From contig NC_060234.1 in the NCBI RefSeq assembly GCF_021155775.2, forward strand, positions 14,125,871 to 14,189,870: a stretch of DNA of 64,000 nucleotides, given 5' to 3'. This DNA is from Neodiprion pinetum. Taxonomy: Eukaryota > Arthropoda > Insecta > Hymenoptera > Diprionidae. The position numbers were made by a program, and so were the translations under genes. The notes beneath the pieces were generated by a model, which worked only from the letters and a program-made list of their open reading frames with translations, made no database searches and was not told where the DNA came from. Shown here piece by piece: positions 23,908 through 34,830 of the stretch (the first letter of the stretch is position 1; the number at the start of each line of letters is the position of its first letter).

Positions 23908-24684
23908 TCAACTATTAAAAAGAAGCCCTCTAGCTGCCTCTTGAATCGGAGCGTTATTCCCCACTTCTATCGAATGATTAGCTGTGGTACATCTCCCGAT
24001 GTCGGCAGAGTCTTTAGCAGAAGTCTGTTTAGAATCGTTAAAAAGGCAAACGAGACTGTTAGTCTGAGCGATATCTAAATCTTTAGAAGACCTAGTAAAG
24101 AGTTCCGTGAGATAAGAAGGAACGAATGAAGAGTCCGAAACATATTCTAAAATGCGCAAAGACGAGAGGGTTTCTTTCTGTTGAGAAGAGTTAATATACC
24201 TAGACGTTTCATGGTTGATTTTACGGTAACCAGAACAGAGAGTTGAATCCCCGGTAGAAATGAAGCAGTCGTGAGCGGAAAGAAAATGTACGCCTAAAAT
24301 GCCTTCATCTCCTATTTCAGCTATTAGAACTTCATGTGAGGATTGAAGACAATCCGCTACTGTTACCTGCACGACCATCTTACCTACGACAGGGGTAGTT
24401 GCTCCTGTAGCAGAGCGAATAGACACGTAAGGATTAATTGAAGCAAGAGACGAAATCATATCAGGACGAACAACGGAAATTTCGGCTCCGGTATCTATCT
24501 CCCACAAACAACCTAGTCCGTTAACAGAACCTTTAGCATATAGGTCGGTACGACGCAGGCCTCTAACCACGAACTGTGATGCAATGGGGCTAAGGAACTT
24601 GGAAGAAACCGATGATATCCGCCCTTTCGAAACATCGGTAGCTAGTTTCCCGAATTCTGAGGAACAGAAGGTTGCGCTGCTCAA
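23908..24684 (-). CDS. Gypsy aspartic protease region
   Basis: The minus-strand frame contains CLWEIDTGAEISVVRPD, the DTG-type active site of retroviral-like proteases, and ILGVHFLSAHDCFI, the matching flap/C-terminal ILG-FL block. About 258 residues; the rest is a Ser-rich linker toward the reverse transcriptase. It follows Gag in another frame, as expected for a Gag-Pol frameshift or for decay. The protease processes Gag-Pol in the virus-like particle. Confidence 0.85.
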   Translation of the reverse strand: MSSATFCSSEFGKLATDVSKGRISSVSSKFLSPIASQFVVRGLRRTDLYAKGSVNGLGCLWEIDTGAEISVVRPDMISSLASINPYVSIRSATGATTPVVGKMVVQVTVADCLQSSHEVLIAEIGDEGILGVHFLSAHDCFISTGDSTLCSGYRKINHETSRYINSSQQKETLSSLRILEYVSDSSFVPSYLTELFTRSSKDLDIAQTNSLVCLFNDSKQTSAKDSADIGRCTTANHSIEVGNNAPIQEAARGLLFNS

Positions 24685-24722
24685 ACCGGATTAGAGGGTG
24701 CTTTCTTGGAGGCATTATTGCG

Positions 24723-25463
24723 TCACCAACCTTCCGCAGTCTCCAACTGACGGTCGAGTTTGAAACAATTCTTCGCGATATGTCCCCTCAGGCCGCAAAA
24801 CTGGCACTCTGAGACAGGCCGATTGGAGTTTGATCTATTGTGGTAACGAGAGAAATCACTATTTCTCCTTCCTGGAAGAGAATCTGAGCTAGGCTGACTG
24901 ACTGAAGGACGGGACGAAGAATTTTCTGAAGCTTTAGCTTGGTTTAATCGATGAAGTTGACGCGAACCTATATCCGCCTTGCTTATGGCTTCTAATTCTA
25001 AGCCCTTAATAATTGCTTCATGTAGAGAAGTTGGAGCTGCGAGCCTCAGATGATACCGAAGCTCCGGATTCTGAATCGCATCAATGAATTTCGCCCGAGC
25101 TATCTGATTTCTAGCTTTTTCTGCACAATCGGTAATGGAGTGTCGAGCGAGACGTTCGATGTCATTTCCGAGAGAGGCTAAATCTTCCTTGGGCCCTTGA
25201 CGTCTATTTTCAAACCGAGTGAAATAAAGTTTGGAAAGATGTTCTTCGCCAAACTGGAGTTTGAGAGCCGCACAAATGCTGTCGAAATTTTCAGAATCCG
25301 AATCTGAAAGCGATCCAAGAACTACCAAGGCCGGACCAGACGAAGAGGCCGTCAAATTAGCTGCTTTCTGGGACGGAGTCCAACCATTCACCTTACTTAT
25401 CATGTTGAACTGACATTCGTATAGACTCCAAGCAGACGAACCGTCATACGAACCGGGCTTCAA
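24723..25463 (-). CDS. gag: Gypsy Gag (capsid and nucleocapsid)
   Basis: The frame of 246 residues starts KPGSYDGSSAWSLYECQF, the usual start of the Gypsy Gag capsid domain, and ends with a zinc knuckle CQFCGLRGHIAKNC (C-x2-C-x4-H-x4-C; near residues 220-233) that packages RNA. In between lie helical segments rich in Leu and Ala. It is uninterrupted. In-frame upstream sequence is broken by stops between 25662 and 25463, separating it from the Gln-rich leader. Confidence 0.88.
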   Translation of the reverse strand: MKPGSYDGSSAWSLYECQFNMISKVNGWTPSQKAANLTASSSGPALVVLGSLSDSDSENFDSICAALKLQFGEEHLSKLYFTRFENRRQGPKEDLASLGNDIERLARHSITDCAEKARNQIARAKFIDAIQNPELRYHLRLAAPTSLHEAIIKGLELEAISKADIGSRQLHRLNQAKASENSSSRPSVSQPSSDSLPGRRNSDFSRYHNRSNSNRPVSECQFCGLRGHIAKNCFKLDRQLETAEGW

Positions 25464-25661
25464 ATTCGATTATTTCGAGGGCAACTCTACAATACTCGCG
25501 GCAGGTACAGAGACCTGATTGAGTCCGAACGAGCTCTGAGTCTGTGGACAGAGAATATTGACAGTTCCGCGCGATTTTAAAAAGGCCAAGAACTCTGAAT
25601 GAATATCCACGCTAGGATGAGACGACGCGACAGGAGGCTCAACTACTTCTGAAATATCACG

Positions 25662-26117
25662 TTACGGAACATCGTGGCATTGCGGAAAAGAGCTAACCTG
25701 AGCTTGTTGCGAGACATGAGCAGGTGGAAAATTTTTAGCAACAGGGGGAATTTCGCCTCCCCCATAAATGGCGTCAAACCTTAATTGATATGGAATTGAA
25801 TGAATGGAGGTCCTCCTTGCTGGGACCGAGACTGAAGGAAGAGAAGTCCTTCCACCTGGGGACGAAACTGGGCGTATTGGGAATTCCTGCGGCCGCTCCT
25901 GAAGTTTCTGCACACCTTGCAGGATCCCGGTCACCGCCTGGGACACGATTTCCTGTTGTCGACGTTGTTGCGAGAGGAGTTCGTGCAGAAGATTCTGCTG
26001 TTCTTGTTGCTGCAGTTGTTGCTGTTGTTGGTGGTGTTGTTGCTGTTGTTGATGTTGTTGTTGCTGCTGTATCTGCCGCATTAGTAAATTTTGATTTCCT
26101 TGGATGAGCTCTGCCAA
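25662..26117 (-). CDS. Gln/His-rich N-terminal segment of the Gypsy Gag region
   Basis: An ATG at 26117 opens 151 residues beginning MAELIQGNQNLLMRQI, followed by a run of Gln and His residues (CAG/CAA/CAT repeats at about 25985-26080), then a Ser/Pro/Arg-rich tail. It sits between the primer binding site and the capsid frame. No catalytic motif is visible. It may be the N-terminus of Gag, now separated from the capsid part by stops. Confidence 0.6.
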   Translation of the reverse strand: MAELIQGNQNLLMRQIQQQQQHQQQQQHHQQQQQLQQQEQQNLLHELLSQQRRQQEIVSQAVTGILQGVQKLQERPQEFPIRPVSSPGGRTSLPSVSVPARRTSIHSIPYQLRFDAIYGGGEIPPVAKNFPPAHVSQQAQVSSFPQCHDVP

Positions 26118-26313
26118 GAGAGCTAGTTAGGGCTGGGGTTGAAACTCAGTTTCCAAACGAGGAGAAACGGGAGGAAACGCCGGTTCAAGGGACGAAACAC
26201 GTCCGGCAACTCGTCGCTCCGCGCGTGATGCTTTCGTCAGAGGAGATCTTTGCATTTTTTGTATACTTCTTATCACTCAAAATCCAGTCAAAACTCTGCC
26301 GAGACACAGAAAA

Positions 26314-26331
26314 ATCCCACTTCTGACACCA
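26314..26331 (-). other. primer binding site
   Basis: The minus strand reads TGGTGTCAGAAGTGGGAT one base inside the 5' LTR. The TGG start and position are those of a tRNA 3'-end primer site. The tRNA identity is not determined. Confidence 0.65.
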
Positions 26332-26332
26332 T

Positions 26333-26548
26333 TTTTACAAAGCGGAAATTTAAGGAAGGAAAAGGATTTATTTTGTGACGCAGCTCTCCTTTCAAAGTCT
26401 CGAGATAGACTGTTTTTACAATAATGTTGGTTGACGCAGCAACCTTATTCTTTTGAAAGACATAAGAGGTTTATAAACGTCTTTTATCTATGATGACTAC
26501 TAGATCATTAAAAAAGGGACAAAACGGGTGATTTCACCCTTTGTAACA
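26333..26548 (-). repeat. 5' LTR of the Gypsy element
   Basis: Runs from TTTTACAAAGCGG to TCACCCTTTGTAACA. This is the direct repeat of 20310-20524 with about 11 differences, indicating a moderately young insertion. Confidence 0.9.
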
Positions 26549-27478
26549 ATATTTTGAGTTAATGCATACATCTAACATGGATACTGAGAAACCTGTGGAA
26601 TTCGTCTGGAAAAACTATTCTTGTTGGATGATTGTTAGCTTTATCGTCGACCTATGATTTTTGATTACGGTAGCTATTTAAATAGGATTACTACTTACTT
26701 TGTTCCATTCATGTTTTTCAGTGTAATTGATATCTTGATTTCTTATTTCATGCTGAACCTTTTATATTTTTGATAAAGTTACATGGCAAGATATTGTACA
26801 GATACTTAGGTGATAATCGAAGATGTATGCGATAGTTGAATTCGTGAGAGGTGAGCGTGAGACGATAAAAAAGTGCGCCCTAGTCCCGGTATTGTGGCTT
26901 ACGGCCAATAACACACTATGCGTTTGGCTGCGGACGAAGACTGAGCAAAAGTTCGAGAGCCTGGTTGAATCAAATGCCACCTACGATCAATCCTAGCCCA
27001 TCCATCCTATAAAACGGGTGCTGCATACCGCAGGTAATTTGACTGTACTTTTATCAGGTTTATCTGATTACAAACTGCCAGAACTTCTTGTTTTCATTGT
27101 GTATAATCCTAACGACCTCTTGGTGATAATGCGTGCGTGAGAAAAAATTATAGTTCCATAAAAAATATCACTGATTGGTTCAATGGAATAGGTACAAATT
27201 AAAATAGATAATAAATAAATTAAATTACATGAACTCATTGAGTAGGGCAAGAACCATAATCTACACTTGTGAAGCTAAACTTATCAATGATCTAAGACCA
27301 ATCTTACATAATTTAGGTTGAACAAATAACAAACTTCTGATGGCCCGCGACATGGGGTCGAATTGTTAGGAGAGAAAACTACCATTTTTTTCTGATTCAA
27401 TCGTTAAATTTCCTAACCTACTTTCAGAATTTGAAAAGCAATTTTTCACGTAGAATTTTGTTTCTGGAAATACTTGAA
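26549..27478. other. no gene recognised
   Basis: AT-rich sequence between the Gypsy element and a MITE. It probably belongs to the disrupted CACTA-like element, since its coding parts lie on both sides. Confidence 0.4.
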
Positions 27479-27874
27479 TATTGTCGGGTTAGTGGAATGA
27501 AGAAACACGCCGATTTCATTTTGTAAAAACAGACACGCAGGTTTTGAAGGTATAAGACGCGACACGTCGGTTTTAAGCTTGAAAAACGTGATACCTCGGG
27601 TTGAAAGTCAAAAACAGGACAACTCACTTGTCAAGTTGGAAAAGGGGACACGTCGTTTTGATTTTAAAAAACAGGACACGTCTGCTACGTTACATCTGCT
27701 ACGGGTCCTATTTTTGTAAGTCAAAACGACGTGTCTCCGTTTTCAATGTGAAAAGCGAGATGTCCTATTTTTGAATTCAAACCCAAAATAGCTCTTTTTT
27801 CAAGCTTAAAACGACATGTCACGTTTTATTCCCTCAAAACTAAATTGGCTCTTCATTCCACTTACCCGACGATA
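27479..27874. mobile_element. foldback MITE with TA target duplication
   Basis: The ends are TTGTCGGGTTAGTGGAATGA at 27481 and, inverted, TCATTCCACTTACCCGACGA to 27872. TA lies on both sides (27479-27480, 27873-27874). The interior is itself palindromic, with repeated GACACGTCG and CGACGTGTC motifs about a centre near 27690. TIR plus TA duplication suggests a Tc1/mariner-type non-autonomous element of 392 bases. Confidence 0.7.
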
Positions 27875-28790
27875 TAGGGAAAAACGAATCACGAATTCGA
27901 GGATTCGTTCCTCATACATATCACCTGTCGTGGCAACCATGCCTTTATACAAATTTTGAAATCATGTAGTTTAAGAAAAAAATTAGATTATTCGACAGTC
28001 TACGTAATAAAAAAATGGTTGTCCGAGAAGGTAATTCGACTTTTCCATATGACTCTTTCGCGAATTTATGTTAGATAACCATATTTTTTGTAGTAGCCGA
28101 TTTATACTACACTGATCGGGGTAATTCTCGGTGTGGCTTTTGGAATCGAAGAGAATATAAATATCACTGGATTAGAGGTTTTCTTTTCTCTGCACTAATA
28201 ATTCATGAGAAAATGTACTAAAAATTCGTGAGTTCAATTTCTCGAAAAGAATTTTGTTATTTGATAACGGACGTCAATTTTGTATTTGATATAAGTCATA
28301 GACCATATATTGCTGTACATATAATAAACTAGATAATAGTGATTGTGTAAATTGTACGTGATTGTTTAATTCCGCTTCGGTCATTCATTATTTGTCTGAA
28401 TATATTTATAGGTTTATTATTTCTAGCCGTATATGAAAGTTTATTGGACGACACATTTGTTACGTTCCAGTGGACTACGACTCAGCTGTAGCGTAGAGGG
28501 CCGACTTGATAGAAAAACGCACTTCCGAAGATGGGATTGCATGCCAACCAATTACACAAAGGAAGATTGTGTTGAACGACGATATTCCTGATCAAGGCGA
28601 TCAGCTGCCAGTACCTGAGATTCCAAAAAAGCGAACAAAAAAATGAAACAAACAGGATAAGCGCCACAAGAAAAATAAACGGCCTAAGTATGCCGAATCA
28701 AGTAGCAGCGAAAACTCCGTAGCCGGTTCCCGAATGCTACGTTCAAACGAAAAAAACGAATCAACCAACATCACGTGATTAGAAAGAAGT
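27875..28790. other. no clear gene; possible 5' exon of the DUF4806-like gene
   Basis: AT-rich. The plus-strand region 28435-28790 may hold decayed 5' exons of the gene that follows, but no reliable frame could be set. Confidence 0.35.
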
Positions 28791-30395
28791 TTGACGGGCT
28801 TGGATCAGAACCTTTCCATAATCGCTGAGGTTCATGATACTTTCATAAACACGGAGATGTATCATAACACCCAACCATCTAGCTTAGCTACTACTACGGG
28901 TGTTACGACTCTTCGCATGAATCTAAACTTGACACCAAAAAGAATTATCATAGATAGGAATGATCAAGTTCAGATGTCACGTTCAAGAAACTCAACGCCG
29001 CAAAGAAGTGCCTTAGGTGCAGATAATGCAGTTGACACGCCACGTTCTAGTATAGTATATTCTACGCCCGGTGCTTCGGGCCTGACACTTGAGGAGAATA
29101 CTTCACGTTATTTAGAAAAAATAAGCGCGGCCGTTGATCAAAACCAGATAATTCTCGGCCAGATTTTAAGGATTAATCAGACACTATCTCAAGTACAAAA
29201 CTGTACGATGCCGCAAGGTTTTCCAGATTTCCCAATTACCTGATCAGATATCTTTGACGAGTTCAATGAGATGCTGAAGAACGAGGCGCATCGCACATAT
29301 CTAGTAAGTTGTTCTGATAATACATACCTACTTGATTTCAATTCATAGCGATCCAAAAATTTGGAATGATTACGTAGAGTTCTATGAAGGAAAAGGGTGG
29401 AAAATGACTTCACCAGCGTTAACTTACCGGATACAGATCAGGATTCTTAGGTCCTAAATAGAATGTCGGAGGGAATATTTGCACAAGGTTTTAAGACTTT
29501 TGATCCGATTACCGTTATTTGAATACATAGTTTTATACTCGAACGAATCCCAGATAAACTGGAAGACGAATAATTTTAAGAATGATTAGAAAAATGTTAC
29601 CATGTACAGTTTTACAAATATGATTCTATTTTTTTTCTTTAGATCCAGAAGCTCGAATCAATAAGCGGATTGTCACAACGAAAAGCCGTGATAAATATGT
29701 TAAAATTTGTAATGTCGAACAGTCTGGCCATGATGTATAACTGGGCCGGCCGAGATAAAAAATGTTTCAATAACACAAAGTTCATGAAAATCCTAAATGG
29801 TAAGTAGCAAATCCATCATTTCTTTTTTGGGATTATGTGTAGCTATGTGTTACAGCACACTCTGATCCTAACAGCTCATTTATAAACGTAAAATTTATTA
29901 TACTGTGTGCAATGCGTATAGTATCAGTCACAAACTTTGGATAAGCGTGTATATGAAAATAGTTTTGGAGAGTTTTAGTCAGTCATAGGTAAGCTGCGAA
30001 AGTACAAAAAAGGTTTTGCCAGTTGAAAAAATGAAAACATCATTTCCTTTCACGAAATATTACGAAGGTCATTTTTCTAGGCAAAATACTACGAAACTTT
30101 GCATCGTAAAATCAGGTTATATCACGAATTACCGTTATGGTTACGGAAAATGGCTAAAGTTGTACTGGTAGAAAGTCGAATAGACACAAATGGGTGCGTG
30201 TACAGAAATCGATGTATAGTGGGATTTTCAAATACTGTTTTTATCACGTTCCCATACTTTACATCAAAATATCAATTTTTAATCAATTCCCAATTCTTTC
30301 CTTTTGGATTATAGGATAAAAATGAAGTTGTTTACAATGATATCATCAAGGTGGTGAGCGACCGGCAATACCGGGAAAAGTCAAGAGTAGTATAG
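28791..30395 (+). pseudogene. DUF4806-like gene, spliced, probable second gene of the CACTA-like element
   Basis: An open frame (28791-29243) is Ser/Thr-rich and ends in a segment with RYLEKISAAVDQNQIILGQI (coiled-coil-like) and PQGFPDFPIT. One stop (TGA, 29241-29243) is followed in frame by FDEFNEMLKNE up to a GTAAGT donor near 29300. After a TTTTTTTTCTTTAG acceptor (about 29641) the next exon reads RKAVINMLKFVMSNSLAMMYNWAG, the core of DUF4806 in insect proteins, and ends at a GGTAAGT near 29814. A last exon after GATTATAG (about 30315) ends in a TAG near 30394. DUF4806 proteins of unknown role are multicopy in insects. Its place beside the CACTA-like transposase suggests they belong to one element. 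Confidence 0.55.
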
Positions 30396-30439
30396 ATAGG
30401 CCGGTGCTAGACCACAGAATGATCTAGAACCGGCCGATC

Positions 30440-30560
30440 TTGATTCCTACCTTACCGACAGTCGGTATGTCACCACCGCGAGGGTAAACCTTACCCGCGA
30501 TATTGGTGCCGACTGTTAACATAGATGGCGCCATCCGTATTTTCATTCGATTTTATCGAC
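30440..30560. repeat. palindrome-rich segment next to the Polinton end
   Basis: Contains ACCGACAGTCGGT and GGGTAAACCTTACCC palindromes, and 30391-30437 holds AGGCCGGTGCTAGACC with an inverted ACCGGCC partner. This could be the terminus of the CACTA-like element or the outer tip of the Polinton TIR. The far Polinton end is outside the window, so the boundary cannot be fixed. Confidence 0.35.
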
Positions 30561-31130
30561 AGACAGTTTGACAGTTAAATTCTTTGCTAGTCAGATGGGT
30601 AGCCATTTTGATTATTGCTTAGTACGATTAGCAGTGATTCTGATTTTTCCCCCGTCAAACGCTGCCCACTACCTGCTTTTTCGTTGACCGATTTTTTTCC
30701 CCATCACATGCCCCGCGTTGATTAGGGTTGGGATGTGCATGTTTTTGATTATTGCTTAGTCAGATGAACTGTCATTTTGATTTTTTACCGACATACAGTT
30801 TGACAATGAATTCTTTGCTTAGTCAGATGAGCAGCCATTTTGATTTTACCCCCGTCAAACGCTGCCCACTGCCTGCTTTTTCGCTGACGGATTTTTTCTC
30901 GTCGCATGTCCCACGCTAATGGGGGTCGGAGGTTTGCAGGCTCAGACCTGTTTGCGATAAAGAGTCGTGAAGCCCAAAAACGGTATGTGCGCAAACCATC
31001 CGGTCAAGAGTGGGCAAGACAAGATTTTTCCCCCGTCAAACACCGCCACTACCTGCTTTTCGTTGACTGATTTTTTTCCCATCACAGGTCTCACGCCGAT
31101 AAGGGGTTGGGGTGTGCAGGCTCAGACTTA
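30560..31130 (+). repeat. left Polinton TIR with three internal sub-repeats
   Basis: Three copies of a block beginning CCCCCGTCAAACGCTGCCCA and running through CTGCTTTTTCGTTGACCGAT to a GGGGTTGGGGTGTGCAGG-like end occur at about 30650-30750, 30850-30945 and 31030-31125. Segments reading GCTTAGTCAGATGAGCAGCC lie between them. The same blocks occur inverted at the right edge. Confidence 0.75.
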
Positions 31131-31364
31131 TTCATCGTAAAATTTTTTTATTCTTTGATGGCGGGAGGGGTGAAGGGTGGGACCCAGTCGCCTCTGACGT
31201 AATTTTTTTTTCCCTCCGAGATGCGCAGAACGCAGTGCGCACCGCTCTCAAATTCTTGCGATCTATCGACATATTAACTCCACAAATCCGAAGACTCGTC
31301 AGTCTTACACGATACGTGCAAGTCGAAAGTTCTACAAAGTTCTGCTTATATCAACATTAAAGTC

Positions 31365-31550
31365 ATGGCCGCCAAAACATACTCCAATCTCGTCAAGATG
31401 ATGGAGAATGCGCACAATTTGTTGGGCGAGCTGCATCCTGAGCAGGAGAATGACGATATCTTCAAGCACTGGATTGACGTTGGAACGGAAAATCTCCAAT
31501 TGCTGCGTGATGTTTCCAAGCGTCCGAGAACGAGCATAGGTGCGAAATAG
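31365..31550 (+). CDS. small Polinton protein, unknown function
   Basis: A 61-residue frame opens at ATG 31365 (MAAKTYSNLVKMMENAHNLL) in good initiation context, just inside the TIR. It is acidic and helical with a C-terminal RPRTSIGAK. It precedes the PolB frame by about 25 bases and could be a separate small protein or an N-terminal exon of PolB cut off by a stop. I do not recognise a family. Confidence 0.4.
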   Translation: MAAKTYSNLVKMMENAHNLLGELHPEQENDDIFKHWIDVGTENLQLLRDVSKRPRTSIGAK

Positions 31551-31572
31551 CGAATTCAACATACGATCGCAC

Positions 31573-34500
31573 TCATACAATCCTGGATAGCAGATTCAGC
31601 AACAGCTGCGACAGCGACAGCAGCAGCGGTAGCAGCAGCACGCTGTGGTAATGGGCGGAAATTCGGTACTCCTGCGGGTGCACAATGGGACGATGTCGAC
31701 AGCGCGTTTGCTAGCAGGATCCGAACGGGGGTTATCACCAACCTGGGTCATAAAAATTTGGACGCGTTTCTGGACGATGTGCAGCGCGTCATCACCGAGA
31801 AGTTGGAGTTGGTACTGCGCGAGGAGGGAAATGTGAAGGTCAACCTCATATTATCGTGCAAATTCGAAAATGTCAAACACGAAGAGATCTCCACTGAAGT
31901 TAAGAGCTCCAATACATCCAACGTGGCGATTCTTCTTCCATCCAGCGATATAGATGGCTGGTCTACACGTGCACGGGGTGATCTGCTATCGAAGGTGGAA
32001 GATTTCGAACAACGCGATTCCGGCTGGAGTATGATTGAGATCCTCAACATCGCTATAAACATCAACCGCTGTCAGCCTCTCGCAGCGAGTGCTTCAACAT
32101 TCATCGAGCTGCCCTTGGATATTCGACGTATAAGAAGGCTGTGATCAACGTAAAAAACAAGGATGAAAGATGTCTGCTCTGGTCCGTCACAGCAGCTCTC
32201 CACACAGTCAAGATCCACACCGATAGGTCTCACACTATCGTCGCTATATTTCCGAATTGGACTGTACAGGTATCAATTTTCCCGCTACTCTGCGCGATGT
32301 GAGAAAGTTTGAAAAATTGATTAATTTGCGAATCAATGTATACGGGGTAGAGTCTGAAACCTTTTCAGCCCATGCTAGAACTGAGAAAAGTGTCATCGTG
32401 CCAATTTATTTGAGTAAAAATTTGAGTACCGCGAACACTGACACGATTCATCTTCTAATGGTAGAGAGTAATCCGGAAGACGATGTGACTGGCGAGTTTG
32501 CACCGAGATTTCACTTTGCTTGGATTAAAGATCTTTCACGATTGGTGAGCAAACAATTGTCCGTTCATGAATACAAAACTTTTTTATGTGACAGATGCTT
32601 ATGCGACTTCAACAGAGAATCATCGTACAACGCTCATCGCCGAGACTGTATTCTGTTGAATAAAGCACGCATGGAATTTCCCAAGTCTGAAGATTCAACA
32701 TTTTTAAATTTTCAAAACAACGGTACCGCCCCATTTATCGTTTACGCCGATCTCGAATGTATATTAGAGTCTGTACTGGTTGATGAATTCCAGAATCACG
32801 TCTCAAACCGTAAAACACATGAAATTCAAAAGCATATCCCGCACAGTGTAGCATACTACGTACATTGTTCGTACGACGAAACTTCATCAGAGTTCCACGG
32901 TAGACGGGGTGCCGATTGCAGGGATTGGTTTATGCAGCAGCTTAAGGAGTTATCGATTCAAGTAGAGTCACGCATCAAAAACATAATTCCGATGAAGTCT
33001 CTTACCCAAGTGCAACGCGATCGTCACATGCGCGCAAAGAATTGTTATATTTGCGAAAAGCCGTTTACCCCTGAAAAGAAAAAGTGTCACGATCACCATC
33101 ACTTCACGGGTAAATATCGTGGTCCTGCTCATAATCGGGGTAATTTGAATTTCAGAGAGACGCATGCAATTCCAATAGTTTTTCACAATTTGTCCGGTTA
33201 CGATTCACACTTTTCAATAAAATCCTTAGCGTCAACTTTTTCCGGTAAAATTACACTGCTACCTATGAATGAGGAAAAATATACATTCTTCACGAAACGC
33301 GTTGATGGAACAATAATGCACTTGAGATTCATCGATTCCTTTCGTTTCATGGCCAGCAGTCTTGACAAATTCTCGTCACATTCAGCCGATGCAGTCAAAC
33401 ACATAACGTATAAATTCTACATTAATCCGACTCAGTTCAGTTTGATGACCCGCAAAGGCGTTTTTCCATATGAATACGTTGATTGTTGGGAGAAGCTCGA
33501 TGAAACTCAACTACCTGCAGAAAGGCATTTCTACTCTCAACTCACCAATTCGAATATGAGGGACAGCGATCATCAGCACGCAAAAACTTTTTGGGATGAA
33601 TTCAATTTAGAAACATTGTGCGCGTATTCGGATTTATACTTGAAGACGGATGTTCTTTTGCTCGCAGATATTTTCGAAAAATTCCGCGCGAGCTACCTCA
33701 AAACATATGATTTAGATCCGTTTGCACTACTACACAGCGCAGGGACTGATTTTCGACGCTATGCTCAAATACACGGGAGTGAATTTGCAACTTTTAGACG
33801 ATACAGAAATGATATTATTCATTGAAAGAGCCATTTAGGGCGGCGTAGCGCAGTGCTCTAACCGCTATGCTCAAGCCAATAATAGATTCATGGGTGAAGA
33901 TTTTGATCCAAACAAAGCGGAGTCATACCTCATGTATTTTGATGTAAATAATCTATACGGTGCAGCTATGGGCGTGCATTTACCTATCGGCTCGTTCGAT
34001 TGGGAGTATGAGCATGTCGATATAACATGCGCAAGCAGTCTAGGAACGAATTTGAGAAAAACTTTTATAAACTCATGAATAACGCGGTGTTCGGCAAGAC
34101 TATGCAGAATGTACGAAATCGCAAAAATGTTAAATTGATCACAAAATGGGAGGAAAGAGGTGGTGCGAGAGCGCTTATTGCCAGACCAATCTTTCGTAGC
34201 TGTACCATATTTGACGAAGATATAGTTATTATAAAATTGGATCGTGTCAAAGTTCGCTTCGATAAACCTATTTACGTCGGTACATCAATTCTAGATCTAT
34301 CAAAATTCATTCTCCATGATTTCCACTACAATTATGTGAAATCCAACTTTTCGAACAAACAGGTCAAATTGTTGTATACCGACACAGACAGCCTTATTTA
34401 TCAATTCAATGTACCTAATATCTATGATATCGTCAAACGTGATGTGGATACAATCTTTGATACCTCTGATTATACGCCCGACAATGTGTATGGTATTCCT

Positions 34501-34830
34501 CTTGAAAACAAGAAGCGACTTGAGTTAATGAAGGATGAAAATAATGGTAAAATTATGACAGAGTTTGTGGGGCTGCGAGCAAAGCTGACACATTTACTAC
34601 GAGGGGTGAGGATGAGAAAAAATATGGCAATGGCGTAAAAGTGAGTAAGCGCGCCAAGGGTGTAAAAAATTCAACGATAAATAGCATCACGTTTGATGAT
34701 TATAAGAACTGTCTGATGGCTTACCAAGAGTTGACTCTTCCACAGTGTTCAATACGCAGTAAAAAACATGAAGTAAGCACGATCGTACAAAAAAAAATTG
34801 GCTCTGAGTTGGCAAGATGACAAACGGCAA
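31573..34830 (+). pseudogene. polB: Polinton protein-primed DNA polymerase B, frameshifted and internally deleted
   Basis: Frame segments: 31573-32144 and 32131-32270 (N-terminal region with WDDVDSAF, FVELP-like and VINVKNKDERC blocks), 32257-33825, 33730-34050, 34027-34638, then to about 34830. Visible motifs: Cys/His finger CDRCLCDFNRESSYNAHRRD; Exo I VYADLEC (about 32745); a C-x2-C and H-H finger near 33040; Exo II NLSGYDSHF (about 33190); Exo III YLKTDVLLLAD (about 33640); polymerase motif A DVNNLYGAAM (about 33940); motif B region NNAVFGKTMQNVRNR (about 34080); motif C YTDTDSLIYQF (about 34378). Frame changes occur near 32140, 32260 and 33730, with a TAG at 33836. Between motif A and motif B only ~40 codons remain where the family has well over 100, so a deletion removed the region between them. 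Confidence 0.88.

Larger units (their letters stand above)
20310..26548 (-). mobile_element. Ty3/Gypsy LTR retrotransposon, nearly complete
   Basis: Two direct LTRs (20310-20524 and 26333-26548) begin TGTTACAAAG-like and end CTTTGTAACA-like. They differ at about 11 positions by eye. In sense (minus strand) the order is 5' LTR, primer binding site, Gln-rich leader protein, Gag with a CCHC knuckle, protease, reverse transcriptase, RNase H, integrase, polypurine tract, 3' LTR. There is no env. Flanks GTAT and ATAT agree at three of four bases. It inserted between the CACTA-like transposase and the DUF4806-like gene. Confidence 0.92.

Noticed and set aside
25231..26107. Plus-strand frames over the Gypsy gag region
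   Set aside because: Antisense of Gag and of the CAG/CAA repeat; the minus strand has the capsid and zinc-knuckle motifs.
33834..33884. GGCGTAGCGCAGTGCTCTAA looks like a tRNA A box
   Set aside because: It lies in the continuous PolB reading frame just upstream of motif A and has no B box or acceptor stem at the right distance.
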